From NCBI RefSeq assembly GCF_902712855.1, contig NZ_LR743507.1:3458001-3522000 (forward strand): a stretch of DNA of 64,000 nucleotides, given 5' to 3'. The notes below the pieces were generated by a model. It made no database searches. It was not told where the DNA came from and saw only the letters and a list, made by a program, of their open reading frames with translations. This DNA is from Variovorax paradoxus. GTDB taxonomy: Bacteria; Pseudomonadota; Gammaproteobacteria; Burkholderiales; Burkholderiaceae_C. The translations under genes were made by a program, and so were the position numbers. This document shows, piece by piece, positions 50,173 through 60,231 of the stretch. The first letter of the stretch is position 1. The number at the start of each line of letters is the position of its first letter.

Positions 50173-51810
50173 ATGCCCGATGTCGGAAATTTCTTCGCCA
50201 GCCTCTTCGAGCGCCTGCGCCGCGATCCCAGCGTCGAGTACACGCACCAGCGGCTGGAGGGCCCGCCGGCCGACGCGCCCGCGATCCAGCCGGGCACGCA
50301 GTACCTGCGCGTGTGGCTTCGCTCGGCGCGCATCACCGACGTGCGCCGCTGGACCGCCAAGTTCCATGCGAGCGTGCACGCCCGCTTCGAGCTGAACGAC
50401 CCGGTGCAGGGGCGGCGCGAAGTGGTCTGCGTCGTGGCGCCGGACAAGACCTTCTCCGAACTCGACCCTGCGCATCTCGATCGGCTGATCGTGGTGAACC
50501 AGCCGCTGCTGGGCCCCGTGCCCTACCGCGGCGAACTGGACGCCGACGTCGGGCTCTTCTCCATCGCCGCCACCGACCTCGCCAAGCCCTACCTCGAACT
50601 GCTGGCCAGCCTCACCGATGCGGCGGGCGTCGGCTTCCTGGCCAAAGCCGTGCCGTGGGCGGAGCCGATACGGCGCGGCGCCGAGATGCTGTTCTCCGAA
50701 GCCGGCCGCGCGCAGCTGGAGATCGGGCTGGCGCGCACCGACACACGGCTGTCGCCCGGGCACTGGGTGGTGGCGCGCGTGCCCAAGGGCCAGTTGCCCC
50801 AGGGGCTGAAGCTGGACCCGCACGACAACGGACTCGTCGATGCGCAGGGCAACGCCGTCGCCGGCTTTCCCTACATGGTGATCGGCGTGGAAGCGCTCGA
50901 CCAGCGCGACGACTACGCGGCCATCCCGGAGCTGCGCGCGGGTTGGGAAGCCGTGCGAAGCGCCGTCACCGAGCTGAGGCCCGACACGGAGGTGCGCCAG
51001 CGCTTCGACCAGCTGCGCCGCGTGATCGCGGTGTCGCAAGACCTCGTGCCGGCGGACAAGCGGCGCGTGCTGCAGATCTTCGCGAGCGAACTCGGCGAGG
51101 CCGGGTACGCCATGGGCACGCCGGCGCCCTCGCCCTTACCCGCCGCCGCGCCGCGCAGCCTGGAATCCCGGCCCGCCACCGCCAGCCCGGTAGCCGCTGC
51201 AGCGCACAAGCGCCACGCGCTGCCGACGGCCGATGCCCTCCTCACGCTTCAACGAATGCGGGAGGCGCCGGCCGAAGAATCAGCTCATCCAGGGCATGCG
51301 GACTGCGATGCCGAAGATGCGGAAGACCCGCCGGCGCCCATGCCCGCCGCCTCGCCGCGCGGCGCAGGCGCGGCGCCGCTGGAAGCCGCAGTGCGCCCAT
51401 GGCGCCTGGCGGCCAGCCTGCAGAGGCTGCGCGACAACGTCAATGCGCTGGCGCCGCTGCGCAGCAAGGCCAGCGACGGCAGCATCGGCGACGCCGCGCA
51501 CGCCAGCCGCAGTTCCGATCACAACCCGTGGGTGGTGGCCGACGGCAAAGGAGTCGTCACCGCGATCGACGTCACCCACGACCCGGCCGGCGGCTGCGAC
51601 GCCGAGCGGCTGGCCGAATCGCTGCGCGCGGCGCGCGATCCGCGCGTGAAGTACGTGATCTGGAACCGCCGCATCTTCAGCGCCACCGTGCAGCCCTGGC
51701 AATGGCGGCCCTACGCCGGCGCCAATCCACACGACCACCACATGCACATCTCGGTGCAGCCCGAACCCGGGCGCTTCGACGACGCCAGCGACTGGCAGGT
51801 GTCCGTCTGA
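50173..51810 (+). CDS. unknown domain fused to M15-like peptidase domain
   Basis: A 545-residue protein. The N-terminal about 330 residues match nothing I know (PGTQYLRVWLRSARITDVRR, RELDAD-type beta-rich segments, two DPHD/DQRD stretches). A low-complexity Ala/Pro linker (about 330-410) leads to a C-terminal domain with Zn-ligand pattern of M15/DD-peptidase-like enzymes: SRSSDHNPWVV, TAIDVTHDP and NPHDHHMHISV. There is no signal peptide, although such domains usually cut peptidoglycan. A good Shine-Dalgarno (ACGAGGAG) precedes the ATG. Confidence 0.75.
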   Translation: MPDVGNFFASLFERLRRDPSVEYTHQRLEGPPADAPAIQPGTQYLRVWLRSARITDVRRWTAKFHASVHARFELNDPVQGRREVVCVVAPDKTFSELDPAHLDRLIVVNQPLLGPVPYRGELDADVGLFSIAATDLAKPYLELLASLTDAAGVGFLAKAVPWAEPIRRGAEMLFSEAGRAQLEIGLARTDTRLSPGHWVVARVPKGQLPQGLKLDPHDNGLVDAQGNAVAGFPYMVIGVEALDQRDDYAAIPELRAGWEAVRSAVTELRPDTEVRQRFDQLRRVIAVSQDLVPADKRRVLQIFASELGEAGYAMGTPAPSPLPAAAPRSLESRPATASPVAAAAHKRHALPTADALLTLQRMREAPAEESAHPGHADCDAEDAEDPPAPMPAASPRGAGAAPLEAAVRPWRLAASLQRLRDNVNALAPLRSKASDGSIGDAAHASRSSDHNPWVVADGKGVVTAIDVTHDPAGGCDAERLAESLRAARDPRVKYVIWNRRIFSATVQPWQWRPYAGANPHDHHMHISVQPEPGRFDDASDWQVSV

Positions 51811-51877
51811 GGGCCAGACGCGTTGCGGCCTGCGTCGAAGACCCCCGAACGGCCGCCGGCAGGACAAGGAGAACACG

Positions 51878-52591
51878 ATGAGCGACGACGAACGAAGGAA
51901 CTGGATCTGCACCACCCTGGACGTGGAAGGCGGCACGCGGCCTGCCGGTGATCCCATGCAACTGCTGACCCTCGGCGTGGCCGCGAAGGACAAGCTGTGG
52001 AAGAAGGGAACCGAAATCAAGGTGCGCTTCCTGCAGGGCACACCCGAACTGCACGAGCGCACGCTGAAAACGGCGAGGTCCTGGCTAGTGAGCGGCGTGC
52101 AGCTCGCGATGCGGCAGGCCCAGCCGGGCGAGGCGGCGGACATCCGCATCGCCTTCGATGCGACCAAAGGCTCGTGGTCGTACGTGGGCACCGACAGCCG
52201 CACCATCCACCCTTCCCAGCCCACGATGAACCTGGGCTGGGCCACGCTTGAAACGCCGGAGAAGGATTTTTCGAGCGTGGTGATCCACGAGTTCGGCCAT
52301 GCCATGGGCCTGCTGCACGAGCACAACCACCCCGGCGCGAAGATCGAATGGGACAAGCCCGCGGTCTACGCCGACCTGGGCGGCGACCCGAACTGGTGGG
52401 ACAAGGCCACCATCGACAGCAATGTCTTCGCCAGGTTCGACACCGGCAAGGTGATCACCACCGACTTCGACAGCGTGTCCGTGATGATCTACACCGTGCC
52501 GCCGAACTGGACCACCAACGGCAAGAGCTTCATGCCGTCGTGGAAGCTGTCGGACGGCGACACGGCCACCATCCGCAAGCTGTACGCCTGA
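51878..52591 (+). CDS. metzincin (astacin-like M12-type) metalloprotease
   Basis: A 237-residue zinc protease. The zinc motif HEFGHAMGLLHEHNHP gives H137, E138, H141 and H147, followed by a Met-turn SVMIYTVPPNW (Met203). This is the metzincin pattern of astacin-related enzymes. The N-terminal part (KVRFLQGTPELHERTLKTAR, DIRIAFDATKGSWSYVGTDS) is the usual upper subdomain. No signal peptide or propeptide is seen, so it acts in the cytoplasm or is released on lysis. It follows the M15-like gene by 67 bp. Confidence 0.85.
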   Translation: MSDDERRNWICTTLDVEGGTRPAGDPMQLLTLGVAAKDKLWKKGTEIKVRFLQGTPELHERTLKTARSWLVSGVQLAMRQAQPGEAADIRIAFDATKGSWSYVGTDSRTIHPSQPTMNLGWATLETPEKDFSSVVIHEFGHAMGLLHEHNHPGAKIEWDKPAVYADLGGDPNWWDKATIDSNVFARFDTGKVITTDFDSVSVMIYTVPPNWTTNGKSFMPSWKLSDGDTATIRKLYA

Positions 52592-52602
52592 AGCCTGCGC
52601 CG

Positions 52603-53088
52603 ATGACGGCCTGGCGATTGCAGGGCGACATGGTGGTTCTCGAAGGCCTGCGATTGCGGCTGCATCGCATCGGCCGTTCGCACTGGCGCGCGTCCGGCTC
52701 GCTGCGCAGTTGGGGCGCGGTGCCGCTGCACCGCGTCGGCAATGCGCTGCACGCGCCTTGTGCGCCCGATGAAGCGCTGTGGCTCGGCGCCTGGCTGGAT
52801 GACGACGATGCCGCCGGCGACCTGCGCCTGAGCGAGACGGCGTCGGGGCGCGCAGCCGGCATCGTGCTGCCCGACGCCTTCCAGCTCACGGCGCTGGCCG
52901 GCGCGAACGGAACGCCGCACCCCATCGAACTTGCGGCTCCCGACCTGTCGATGACGCTCGCATGCGGGCCGGCCCATGCCGACATTGCGCTCACGCTGCA
53001 TGCGCCCGGCGACTGGGCCGCGCTTTCGGGCCGGCCCGCACCCCGCGCGCTGGCCGGACCGCCGCCGCTGCCCCCACGACTCGGATAG
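52603..53088 (+). CDS. hypothetical protein of protease island
   Basis: A 161-residue protein that I cannot place. It begins MTAWRLQGDMVVLEGLRLRL, is Ala/Leu/Asp-rich and looks beta-rich, with a proline-rich end (RALAGPPPLPPRLG). No signal peptide, membrane segment or catalytic motif is seen. It lies 11 bp after the metzincin stop and 11 bp before the caspase gene, so it is an integral member of the operon: perhaps an inhibitor, immunity or adaptor protein for one of the proteases (inference). Confidence 0.65.
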   Translation: MTAWRLQGDMVVLEGLRLRLHRIGRSHWRASGSLRSWGAVPLHRVGNALHAPCAPDEALWLGAWLDDDDAAGDLRLSETASGRAAGIVLPDAFQLTALAGANGTPHPIELAAPDLSMTLACGPAHADIALTLHAPGDWAALSGRPAPRALAGPPPLPPRLG

Positions 53089-53099
53089 GAGGATCGACC

Positions 53100-55211
53100 A
53101 TGGCCCTGCAGATCGTCGCAGCAACACCCGGCCTCTGGCGAGACGCCCAGTGGACGCCCGAGATGCCGGGCGTCTATGCCATGGTCGTCGGCATCAGCCG
53201 CTACGCCTATTTCAAGGGCAGCGAAACCGAGGCACCCGACACCTTCGACATGGGCCAGCTGGCGTCCTCCGCGGGCACGGCCGCGGAAATCTTCGAGTGG
53301 CTGCGCGACGGCTTCCGGTGCCAGGGCCTGCCCGTCGTGTGGTGCCAGTTGCTGCTCTCGCCCACCGCCGCGGAGAAGACCGTGCTGGACGGCCGCGGCC
53401 TCACCCACTACGCGCCGCCTACCAACGGCAACCTGCGCAACGCGATCGACATGTGGACCGGCAACGTGCCGACCACCGACACGGCCACCGGCAGGAGCCG
53501 AACGTTCTTCTTCTACAGCGGGCACGGCGTGCAGACGAACTGGTTTCCCCTGCTGCTGCCGTCGGACTACCTCGACCCCGCCTTCGGCAAGCCCAAGCTC
53601 GAGAACTGCTTCGGCGTGACCGAACTGCTGACCTGGATGGACCGCAACCCCGTGGCCGAGCACCTCGCGCTGATCGACGCATGCCGCAACGAGTTTCCGC
53701 CGCTGGCCTCGAAGGGCGCGACCGCGAACACCAGCTTTCCGGCCGCGGCGCCGGGTGGCAAGGCGCCGCGCACGGCGGCCTCGCTGTCATCCACGTCGCC
53801 GAACGCCGTGGCCTACCAGTCGCCGAAGAAGACACGCACCTTCTTCGGCGAGGCCGTGCTCGAGGCGCTGCGCAACGGCGTCGTCGGCGGCAGCGACGCG
53901 CGCCTGGCGTTCCGCGAACTCGTCGACTACGTGAAGCCGCGCATCAACGCACTGCTGCAGGAGGCCCAGCCCGGCACCGCGCTGGACCAGACCGCGCGCC
54001 AGCGCATCGATGGCGACGACACCATGGTCATCACCGAGATCGTGCCGCCGCCCGCGCAGACGCCGGCGCCCAGCCCGCTCGAAGGAAGGCGGCCCGTTCC
54101 TGCGACCGCGGCGCGGCCGCCGAAAGTGCGCGCGCCGGATGCGGCGGTCCTGCTCGAGGCGGCGGCCGCGCGCTTCGATCCCGGGCTGTCGGTGCGGGAG
54201 CCGATCCCGCTCGACGTCATGCGCAAGGACTTCGACGAGATCCACCGCCGCTTCGGCCACGAACATGCGTCGTATCCCTGGCGCGACGGCATGGCGATGT
54301 ACGGGCTGAGCGATCGCCGGCCCGTCGAAGCGGGCGGCATCGTGCACGACGTGCAGCGCAACGACGCGAGCACCCTCGTGCAGGTGGACCTGACACTCGC
54401 GCCCCGCATGGGCGGGGTGCTGCTGGTGTTCGAGGGCAAGGACCTCGTGCAGCGCGAGCGGCTGGCCGTGGCGCTGCCGACCGACCGCAACGGCAGCGTG
54501 CCCATCCGGCTGAGCCTCGCCTTCGGCGGCGTCCTGGCGAACGACCGGCCCAAGCTGCAGAAGATCGAGGCCCGCCTGGGCCCGTCGGCCGGCAACCCGC
54601 ACTACCGCTACGTATGGGAACTCGCGCAGGAAGCCGAACTCGGCAGCCTCGGCCACGCGTTCACGCGCGCCGACCCTGCGCGCCTGATGCAGGCCGCACA
54701 GGACCCGAAGGCCAACGGCCAGACCGCCGCCGTGGCCGGCATGCTTCTGCTGCAGCGCGCGGGCCTGATCGGCGATGTGAAGGACTGGACGCGCAACCTC
54801 GTGAAGTGGTTTCCCGAGGTGCCCGACGCCGCCGTGCTGTGGGCGGAATCGCTGCGCATGGGCATCGACTACCGCACGCCGGACCCGTTCGGCGTGAAAG
54901 CGCCGATCAACGCCATGGCGGATGCGCTGGAAAGCCTGGAGATCTCAGGCATTCCCTTTTTCGCGGACACCCTGGAGCTCGCGGAAAGCCTGATGCGCTA
55001 CACCCTGCGCCGCCTGCCGCCCGGCCCGCAGCGCACGCGCCTGGAGGGCACGCAGCAGCGGCTCGCACAGGTGTTCCAGAGCGCGATGCCCAGCGGGCAG
55101 TTCATTGCGGTGGCCGGCCTGCCAAGGCCCGACTGGATGGGCGACCGCAGCGGTGCGCTGTCGGTGGACGAGATGTTCACGGTGCTGTGCCGGAAGCAAT
55201 CGTCTCCCTGA
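53100..55211 (+). CDS. caspase-like (C14) peptidase with large C-terminal region
   Basis: A 703-residue cysteine protease. The caspase fold occupies residues about 20-300: YAMVVGISRYAYF, catalytic His142 in FFFYSGHGVQ and Cys195 in LALIDACRNEF. Residues about 300-390 form a Pro/Ala-rich linker. The C-terminal 310 residues are a separate mostly helical region (WELAQEAELGSLGHAFTRAD, MLLLQRAGLIGDVKDW), possibly a sensing or substrate domain. ATG 53100 follows TAGGAGG. Bacterial caspase-like enzymes often execute suicide or anti-phage programmes downstream of STAND NTPases. It ends the island. Confidence 0.85.
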   Translation: MALQIVAATPGLWRDAQWTPEMPGVYAMVVGISRYAYFKGSETEAPDTFDMGQLASSAGTAAEIFEWLRDGFRCQGLPVVWCQLLLSPTAAEKTVLDGRGLTHYAPPTNGNLRNAIDMWTGNVPTTDTATGRSRTFFFYSGHGVQTNWFPLLLPSDYLDPAFGKPKLENCFGVTELLTWMDRNPVAEHLALIDACRNEFPPLASKGATANTSFPAAAPGGKAPRTAASLSSTSPNAVAYQSPKKTRTFFGEAVLEALRNGVVGGSDARLAFRELVDYVKPRINALLQEAQPGTALDQTARQRIDGDDTMVITEIVPPPAQTPAPSPLEGRRPVPATAARPPKVRAPDAAVLLEAAAARFDPGLSVREPIPLDVMRKDFDEIHRRFGHEHASYPWRDGMAMYGLSDRRPVEAGGIVHDVQRNDASTLVQVDLTLAPRMGGVLLVFEGKDLVQRERLAVALPTDRNGSVPIRLSLAFGGVLANDRPKLQKIEARLGPSAGNPHYRYVWELAQEAELGSLGHAFTRADPARLMQAAQDPKANGQTAAVAGMLLLQRAGLIGDVKDWTRNLVKWFPEVPDAAVLWAESLRMGIDYRTPDPFGVKAPINAMADALESLEISGIPFFADTLELAESLMRYTLRRLPPGPQRTRLEGTQQRLAQVFQSAMPSGQFIAVAGLPRPDWMGDRSGALSVDEMFTVLCRKQSSP

Positions 55212-55286
55212 GGGTTGGCCGGGTTCGCGGACGGCACCTCATCCGCCCTTTCGTTCTTCGGCACGCAAAGGCATCGAAGCAATCGC

Positions 55287-55311
55287 GCGGACGCTGGGGG
55301 GCAGCGTCCGC
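55287..55311. terminator. hairpin between convergent operons
   Basis: A perfect 9-bp stem GCGGACGCT / AGCGTCCGC with a 7-nt loop, lying between the caspase gene and convergent guaA. No T-run follows, so it may be a weak or bidirectional terminator or a simple hairpin. Confidence 0.35.
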
Positions 55312-55367
55312 CGCCTGCGCCTTCGGCTTGGATCAACAGGCAGCGATCGCAGCCGAAGGATGCGGCT

Positions 55368-56987
<1,620 letters not shown>

Positions 56988-56996
56988 GGCGAGGAC

Positions 56997-57431
56997 TCAG
57001 AGCGTTGAAATGTCGAGCAGCCTGACGCCCGCTTGCGGCGCAGCCTGGATGAGTTGCTCGTCGAAGGTGGCGAGCGGAAGATTGAGCGATTTCGCGAGCC
57101 AGAGGTAGCCCGCGTCGTACTGCGAGACGCCGGCATCGATGGCCACGGCCAGCACGGCCTTGTGCTGCGCCGGGGCGAGGTCGTGGAGCTCCACGCGATG
57201 GCGGATGGCGTCGAGCACGCTCCATAGCCCTTCGACCGCCGCTGGCGGAATGCGGCCGCTGCGCACGCCGTTGGCGAGGATGTTGGTGCATTCCCACTGC
57301 CACGCGTTGGGCGCCTGCGGTTCGACCTCGTCGCGGCGAATGGCGGCGTAGAGCTTGCGCGTGTGCTCGCTGGCCATGTCGGGCAGCAGCCAGGCGGCAG
57401 TGACGGAGGCGTCCATCACGAAGGCGGTCAT
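56997..57431 (-). CDS. VapC-type PIN-domain toxin
   Basis: A 144-residue PIN-domain RNase: acidic residues in FVMDASVTAAWLLPD, WQWECTNIL, VSQYDAGYLWLAKS and LPLATFDEQL would chelate Mg in the active site. The length and order are those of VapC toxins, which usually cleave tRNA or rRNA. ATG 57431 overlaps the antitoxin stop (ATGA). It ends 9 bp before the guaA start, so guaA may be read through from this module. Confidence 0.88.
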   Translation of the reverse strand: MTAFVMDASVTAAWLLPDMASEHTRKLYAAIRRDEVEPQAPNAWQWECTNILANGVRSGRIPPAAVEGLWSVLDAIRHRVELHDLAPAQHKAVLAVAIDAGVSQYDAGYLWLAKSLNLPLATFDEQLIQAAPQAGVRLLDISTL

Positions 57432-57676
57432 GGCTGGCGCCCTTCGTCGCGCAGGGCCCGCAGCGACAGGCCGGGCCGGATGGTGGCGTGCAGCGAGTCG
57501 ATCTGGCCGAGCTCGCGCTGGATCTGCTCGTCGGTGATGACCGGCTTGCGGCGCACCGGCAGCATGCGCACGACTTCCTTGCCGTGGCGGGTGATGCGAA
57601 CCTCCTCGCCCTTTTCGACCGAGTCGATCAGGGCCGAGAAGTTGTTCTTGGCTTCAGCGATGCCGATGGATTGCAT
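57428..57676 (-). CDS. Phd/YefM-type antitoxin
   Basis: An 82-residue antitoxin: N-terminal DNA-binding Phd/YefM fold (MQSIGIAEAKNNFSALIDSV, EEVRITRHGKEVVRML) and a flexible C-terminus (QRELGQIDSLHATIRPG) that should wrap the toxin. Its start codon lies inside a long inverted repeat (see the operator entry), so autoregulation by the complex is expected. Located between guaB and the VapC-like toxin on the same strand. Confidence 0.88.
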   Translation of the reverse strand: MQSIGIAEAKNNFSALIDSVEKGEEVRITRHGKEVVRMLPVRRKPVITDEQIQRELGQIDSLHATIRPGLSLRALRDEGRQP

Positions 57677-57747
57677 TTGGGCCAGAAAAATGTGATCTGG
57701 CCCAAATTCTAATCTTGATCTGGCCCGAACTTCAAGTTCTGGCCAGA
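57675..57747. promoter_or_regulatory. operator array of the toxin-antitoxin module
   Basis: Four copies of TCTGGCC/GGCCAGA occur in the 78 bp between antitoxin start and guaB stop. ATTTGGGCCAGA (57675-57686) and TCTGGCCCAAAT (57696-57707) form a perfect 12-bp inverted repeat with a 9-nt spacer. TCTGGCC (57719-57725) and GGCCAGA (57741-57747) bracket a perfect GAACTT-C-AAGTTC palindrome (57727-57739). Cooperative Phd-type complex binding is the likely use. Confidence 0.75.
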
Positions 57748-57753
57748 TTGGGC

Positions 57754-59223
57754 TTACTCTGCCCTGTAGTTCGGTGCTTCCTTCGTGATCTGCACGTCGT
57801 GGACGTGGCTCTCACGGATGCCGGCCGTGGTGATCTCGACGAACTCGGCCTTGTTCTTCATGTCCTCGATGGTCGCGCAGCCGCAGTAGCCCATGCTGGC
57901 GCGCACGCCGCCTGCCATCTGGTAGACGATGGACACGATCGAGCCCTTGTAGGGCACGCGGCCTTCGATGCCTTCGGGCACGAGCTTGTCGGTGTTGGGG
58001 TTGCCGGTGGTCGACTCCTGGAAGTACCGGTCGGCACTGCCCTGCTGCATCGCGCCGATGGAGCCCATGCCGCGATAGCTCTTGTAGCTGCGGCCCTGGT
58101 AAAGCACGATCTCGCCGGGCGCTTCTTCGGTGCCGGCGAACATGCTGCCCATCATCACGGTGCTGGCACCGGCTGCGATGGCCTTGGCGATGTCGCCCGA
58201 GTAGCGCACGCCGCCGTCGGAAATCAGCGGAATGCCGGTGCCCTGCAGCGCGGTGGCGACGCTGTCGACCGCCATGATCTGCGGCACGCCCACGCCGGCC
58301 ACGATGCGCGTGGTGCAGATCGAGCCCGGGCCGATGCCGACCTTGACGGCGTCCGCGCCGGCGTCGGCCAGCGCACGGGCGGCGTCGCCGGTGGCGATGT
58401 TGCCGCCGATCACGTCGACCTGCGGATAGTTCTGCTTGACCCAGCGCACGCGCTCGATCACGCCCTTGCTGTGGCCGTGCGCGGTGTCGACCACGATGGC
58501 GTCGACGCCGGCCTTGACCAGCGCTTCGACACGTTCTTCGGTGCCGTCACCCACGCCGACCGCCGCGCCCACGCGCAGGCGACCGTTGGCATCGCGTGCG
58601 GCGTTGGGGAAGCTGGTCTGCTTGGTGATGTCCTTGACGGTGATGAGGCCCTTGAGCTCCCAATCGCCGTTGATGACCAGCAGACGCTCGAGCTTGTGCT
58701 TGTTCAGCAGCGCCTTCGCTTCGGCCAACGTGGTGCCGTCGGGCACGGTGATGAGGCGGTCGCGCTGCGTCATGATTTCGCTGACGGGCACGTCGTAGCG
58801 GTTCTCGAACCGCAGGTCGCGGCCGGTGACGATGCCGACGACCTTGCCGGCGTCGACCACCGGAAAGCCCGAGATGCCGAGCTGGTCCGACAAGGCCATC
58901 ACCTGGCGCACCGAGTGCGTGGGCGTGATCACCACGGGGTCGCGCAGCACGCCCGACTCGTAGCGCTTCACCCGGGCCACTTCTGCAGCCTGCTGCTGCG
59001 CAGTGAGGTTCTTGTGCACGATCCCGATGCCGCCTTCCTGGGCGATGGCGATCGCGAGGCGGGCTTCGGTCACGGTGTCCATGGCCGCCGAGACGAGCGG
59101 CAGGTTCAGCGTGATGTTGCGGGAGAGTTTGGTGGCGAGGGAAGTGTCCTTGGGCAGGACCTGGGAGAACGCTGGCACCAACAACACGTCGTCGAAGGTG
59201 AGCGCTTTGCCGAGAAGGCGCAT
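57754..59223 (-). CDS. guaB: IMP dehydrogenase
   Basis: A 489-residue enzyme that oxidises IMP to XMP with NAD+, the committed step of GMP synthesis. It has the N-terminal barrel start LTFDDVLLVPAFSQVLPKD, two CBS domains (about 95-205), the catalytic Cys loop GPGSICTTRIVAGVG and the flap region GMGSIGAMQQGSADRYF. The full length agrees with bacterial GuaB. The start at ATG 59223 (MRLLGKALTFDD) is conventional. The divergent DUF4124 gene begins 129 bp away. Confidence 0.97.
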   Translation of the reverse strand: MRLLGKALTFDDVLLVPAFSQVLPKDTSLATKLSRNITLNLPLVSAAMDTVTEARLAIAIAQEGGIGIVHKNLTAQQQAAEVARVKRYESGVLRDPVVITPTHSVRQVMALSDQLGISGFPVVDAGKVVGIVTGRDLRFENRYDVPVSEIMTQRDRLITVPDGTTLAEAKALLNKHKLERLLVINGDWELKGLITVKDITKQTSFPNAARDANGRLRVGAAVGVGDGTEERVEALVKAGVDAIVVDTAHGHSKGVIERVRWVKQNYPQVDVIGGNIATGDAARALADAGADAVKVGIGPGSICTTRIVAGVGVPQIMAVDSVATALQGTGIPLISDGGVRYSGDIAKAIAAGASTVMMGSMFAGTEEAPGEIVLYQGRSYKSYRGMGSIGAMQQGSADRYFQESTTGNPNTDKLVPEGIEGRVPYKGSIVSIVYQMAGGVRASMGYCGCATIEDMKNKAEFVEITTAGIRESHVHDVQITKEAPNYRAE

Positions 59224-59352
59224 GGGTGAAGCTCCAAAAGACGGATTGTAACGAGGGCCCCGGGCCGTTTGCAGGCGTGGGCTTTCTCGAATCGTTGCAA
59301 AACCACCCAATACGGATGTTGCTAAAAGTAAGGCCGGGCTAAACTTCGGGGA

Positions 59353-59874
59353 ATGAAACTCGTGCACTGGCTGGTATTGGGATGTGTCGTTGCGCTGCCG
59401 CTTTCGGCCAGCGCCCAATGGCAATGGCTCGACAAGAACGGCAAGAAGGTCTTCAGCGACCAGGCACCGCCACCCGATGTGCCCGAGAAGAACATCCTGC
59501 GCCGTGTCGGTCCGCCCCCCAAGGCGCGCTCGACCGCGAACCCGAACGTCGACGCGATCCCTGTCGAGACCGAGGCCGCCGCCGCACCGAAGGCCGCCGA
59601 CGGCCCGAAGCCCACGGGTGTCGACAAGGAACTCGAGGAAAGGACGAAGAAGGCAGAGGCTGACGAAAAGGCCAAGCAGGCTGCAGAAGCCGCCAAGATC
59701 GCCAAGGCGAAGGCGGACAACTGCGCCCTCGCCAGGCAGGGCAAGGCCACCGTCGACAGCGGCGTCCGCATTGCCAGGGTCAATGCGCAAGGCGAGCGCG
59801 AAATCATGGACGACGCCGCCCGTGCCGCGGAACAGAAGCGTCTTCAGACCGTCATCAACAGCGACTGCAAGTAG
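59353..59874 (+). CDS. DUF4124 secreted protein
   Basis: A 173-residue protein with signal peptide (MKLVHWLVLGCVVALPLSAS, cleavage after ASA) and the short DUF4124 motif WQWLDKNGKKVFSDQAPPPD. The middle is a Lys/Glu/Ala-rich helical stretch (KAEADEKAKQAAEAAKIAKA), and a C-terminal Cys pair may form a disulfide. Periplasmic; function unknown. In Burkholderiales it is commonly found by guaB. Confidence 0.85.
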   Translation: MKLVHWLVLGCVVALPLSASAQWQWLDKNGKKVFSDQAPPPDVPEKNILRRVGPPPKARSTANPNVDAIPVETEAAAAPKAADGPKPTGVDKELEERTKKAEADEKAKQAAEAAKIAKAKADNCALARQGKATVDSGVRIARVNAQGEREIMDDAARAAEQKRLQTVINSDCK

Positions 59875-59895
59875 CCGCAGCCACGCAAGCCGGCG

Positions 59896-60231
59896 TCAGT
59901 ACCCCGCCTTGCCGCCCTTGCGGCGATTGGCAAACAGGCCAGTTCCCCGCGCACCCTGCCGCTGGAACCGCTCCCGGCGCGCCACCTTCGGATCGACCGT
60001 GAGCGGGCGGCACAACTCGATGCGGTCGCCATCCTTCAAAGGCTGGTCCCATTCCACCGCCCTGCCCCAGATGCCAGGCGTCAGCGCGTGGCGCCAATCG
60101 AGCTCGGGGAACCGCTCTGTCAGCCCACTGGCCTTCACCGCATCGACCAGGGACACGTCGGGCGCGAGCCGCAGAACCTGCTCGAACACCTCGCGGGCCG
60201 CGGGCGAGCAGCTCAGCGTGACCTCGATCAT
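59896..60231 (-). CDS. ratB: RnfH/RatB ubiquitin-like protein
   Basis: A 111-residue beta-grasp protein of the RnfH family (MIEVTLSCSPAAREVFEQVL, VKASGLTERFPELD, LKDGDRIELCRPLTVDPKVA), partner gene of ratA next to smpB in most proteobacteria. Its role is unclear. ATG 60231 overlaps the ratA stop by 1 bp (TGATG). Confidence 0.9.
   Translation of the reverse strand: MIEVTLSCSPAAREVFEQVLRLAPDVSLVDAVKASGLTERFPELDWRHALTPGIWGRAVEWDQPLKDGDRIELCRPLTVDPKVARRERFQRQGARGTGLFANRRKGGKAGY

Noticed and set aside
57715..59229. 504-codon plus-strand frame over guaB
   Set aside because: Antisense of guaB; low-complexity Ala/His/Asp/Gly composition and no family likeness. The same reasoning removes the frame 55215-57008 over guaA and 6343-8715 over the helicase.
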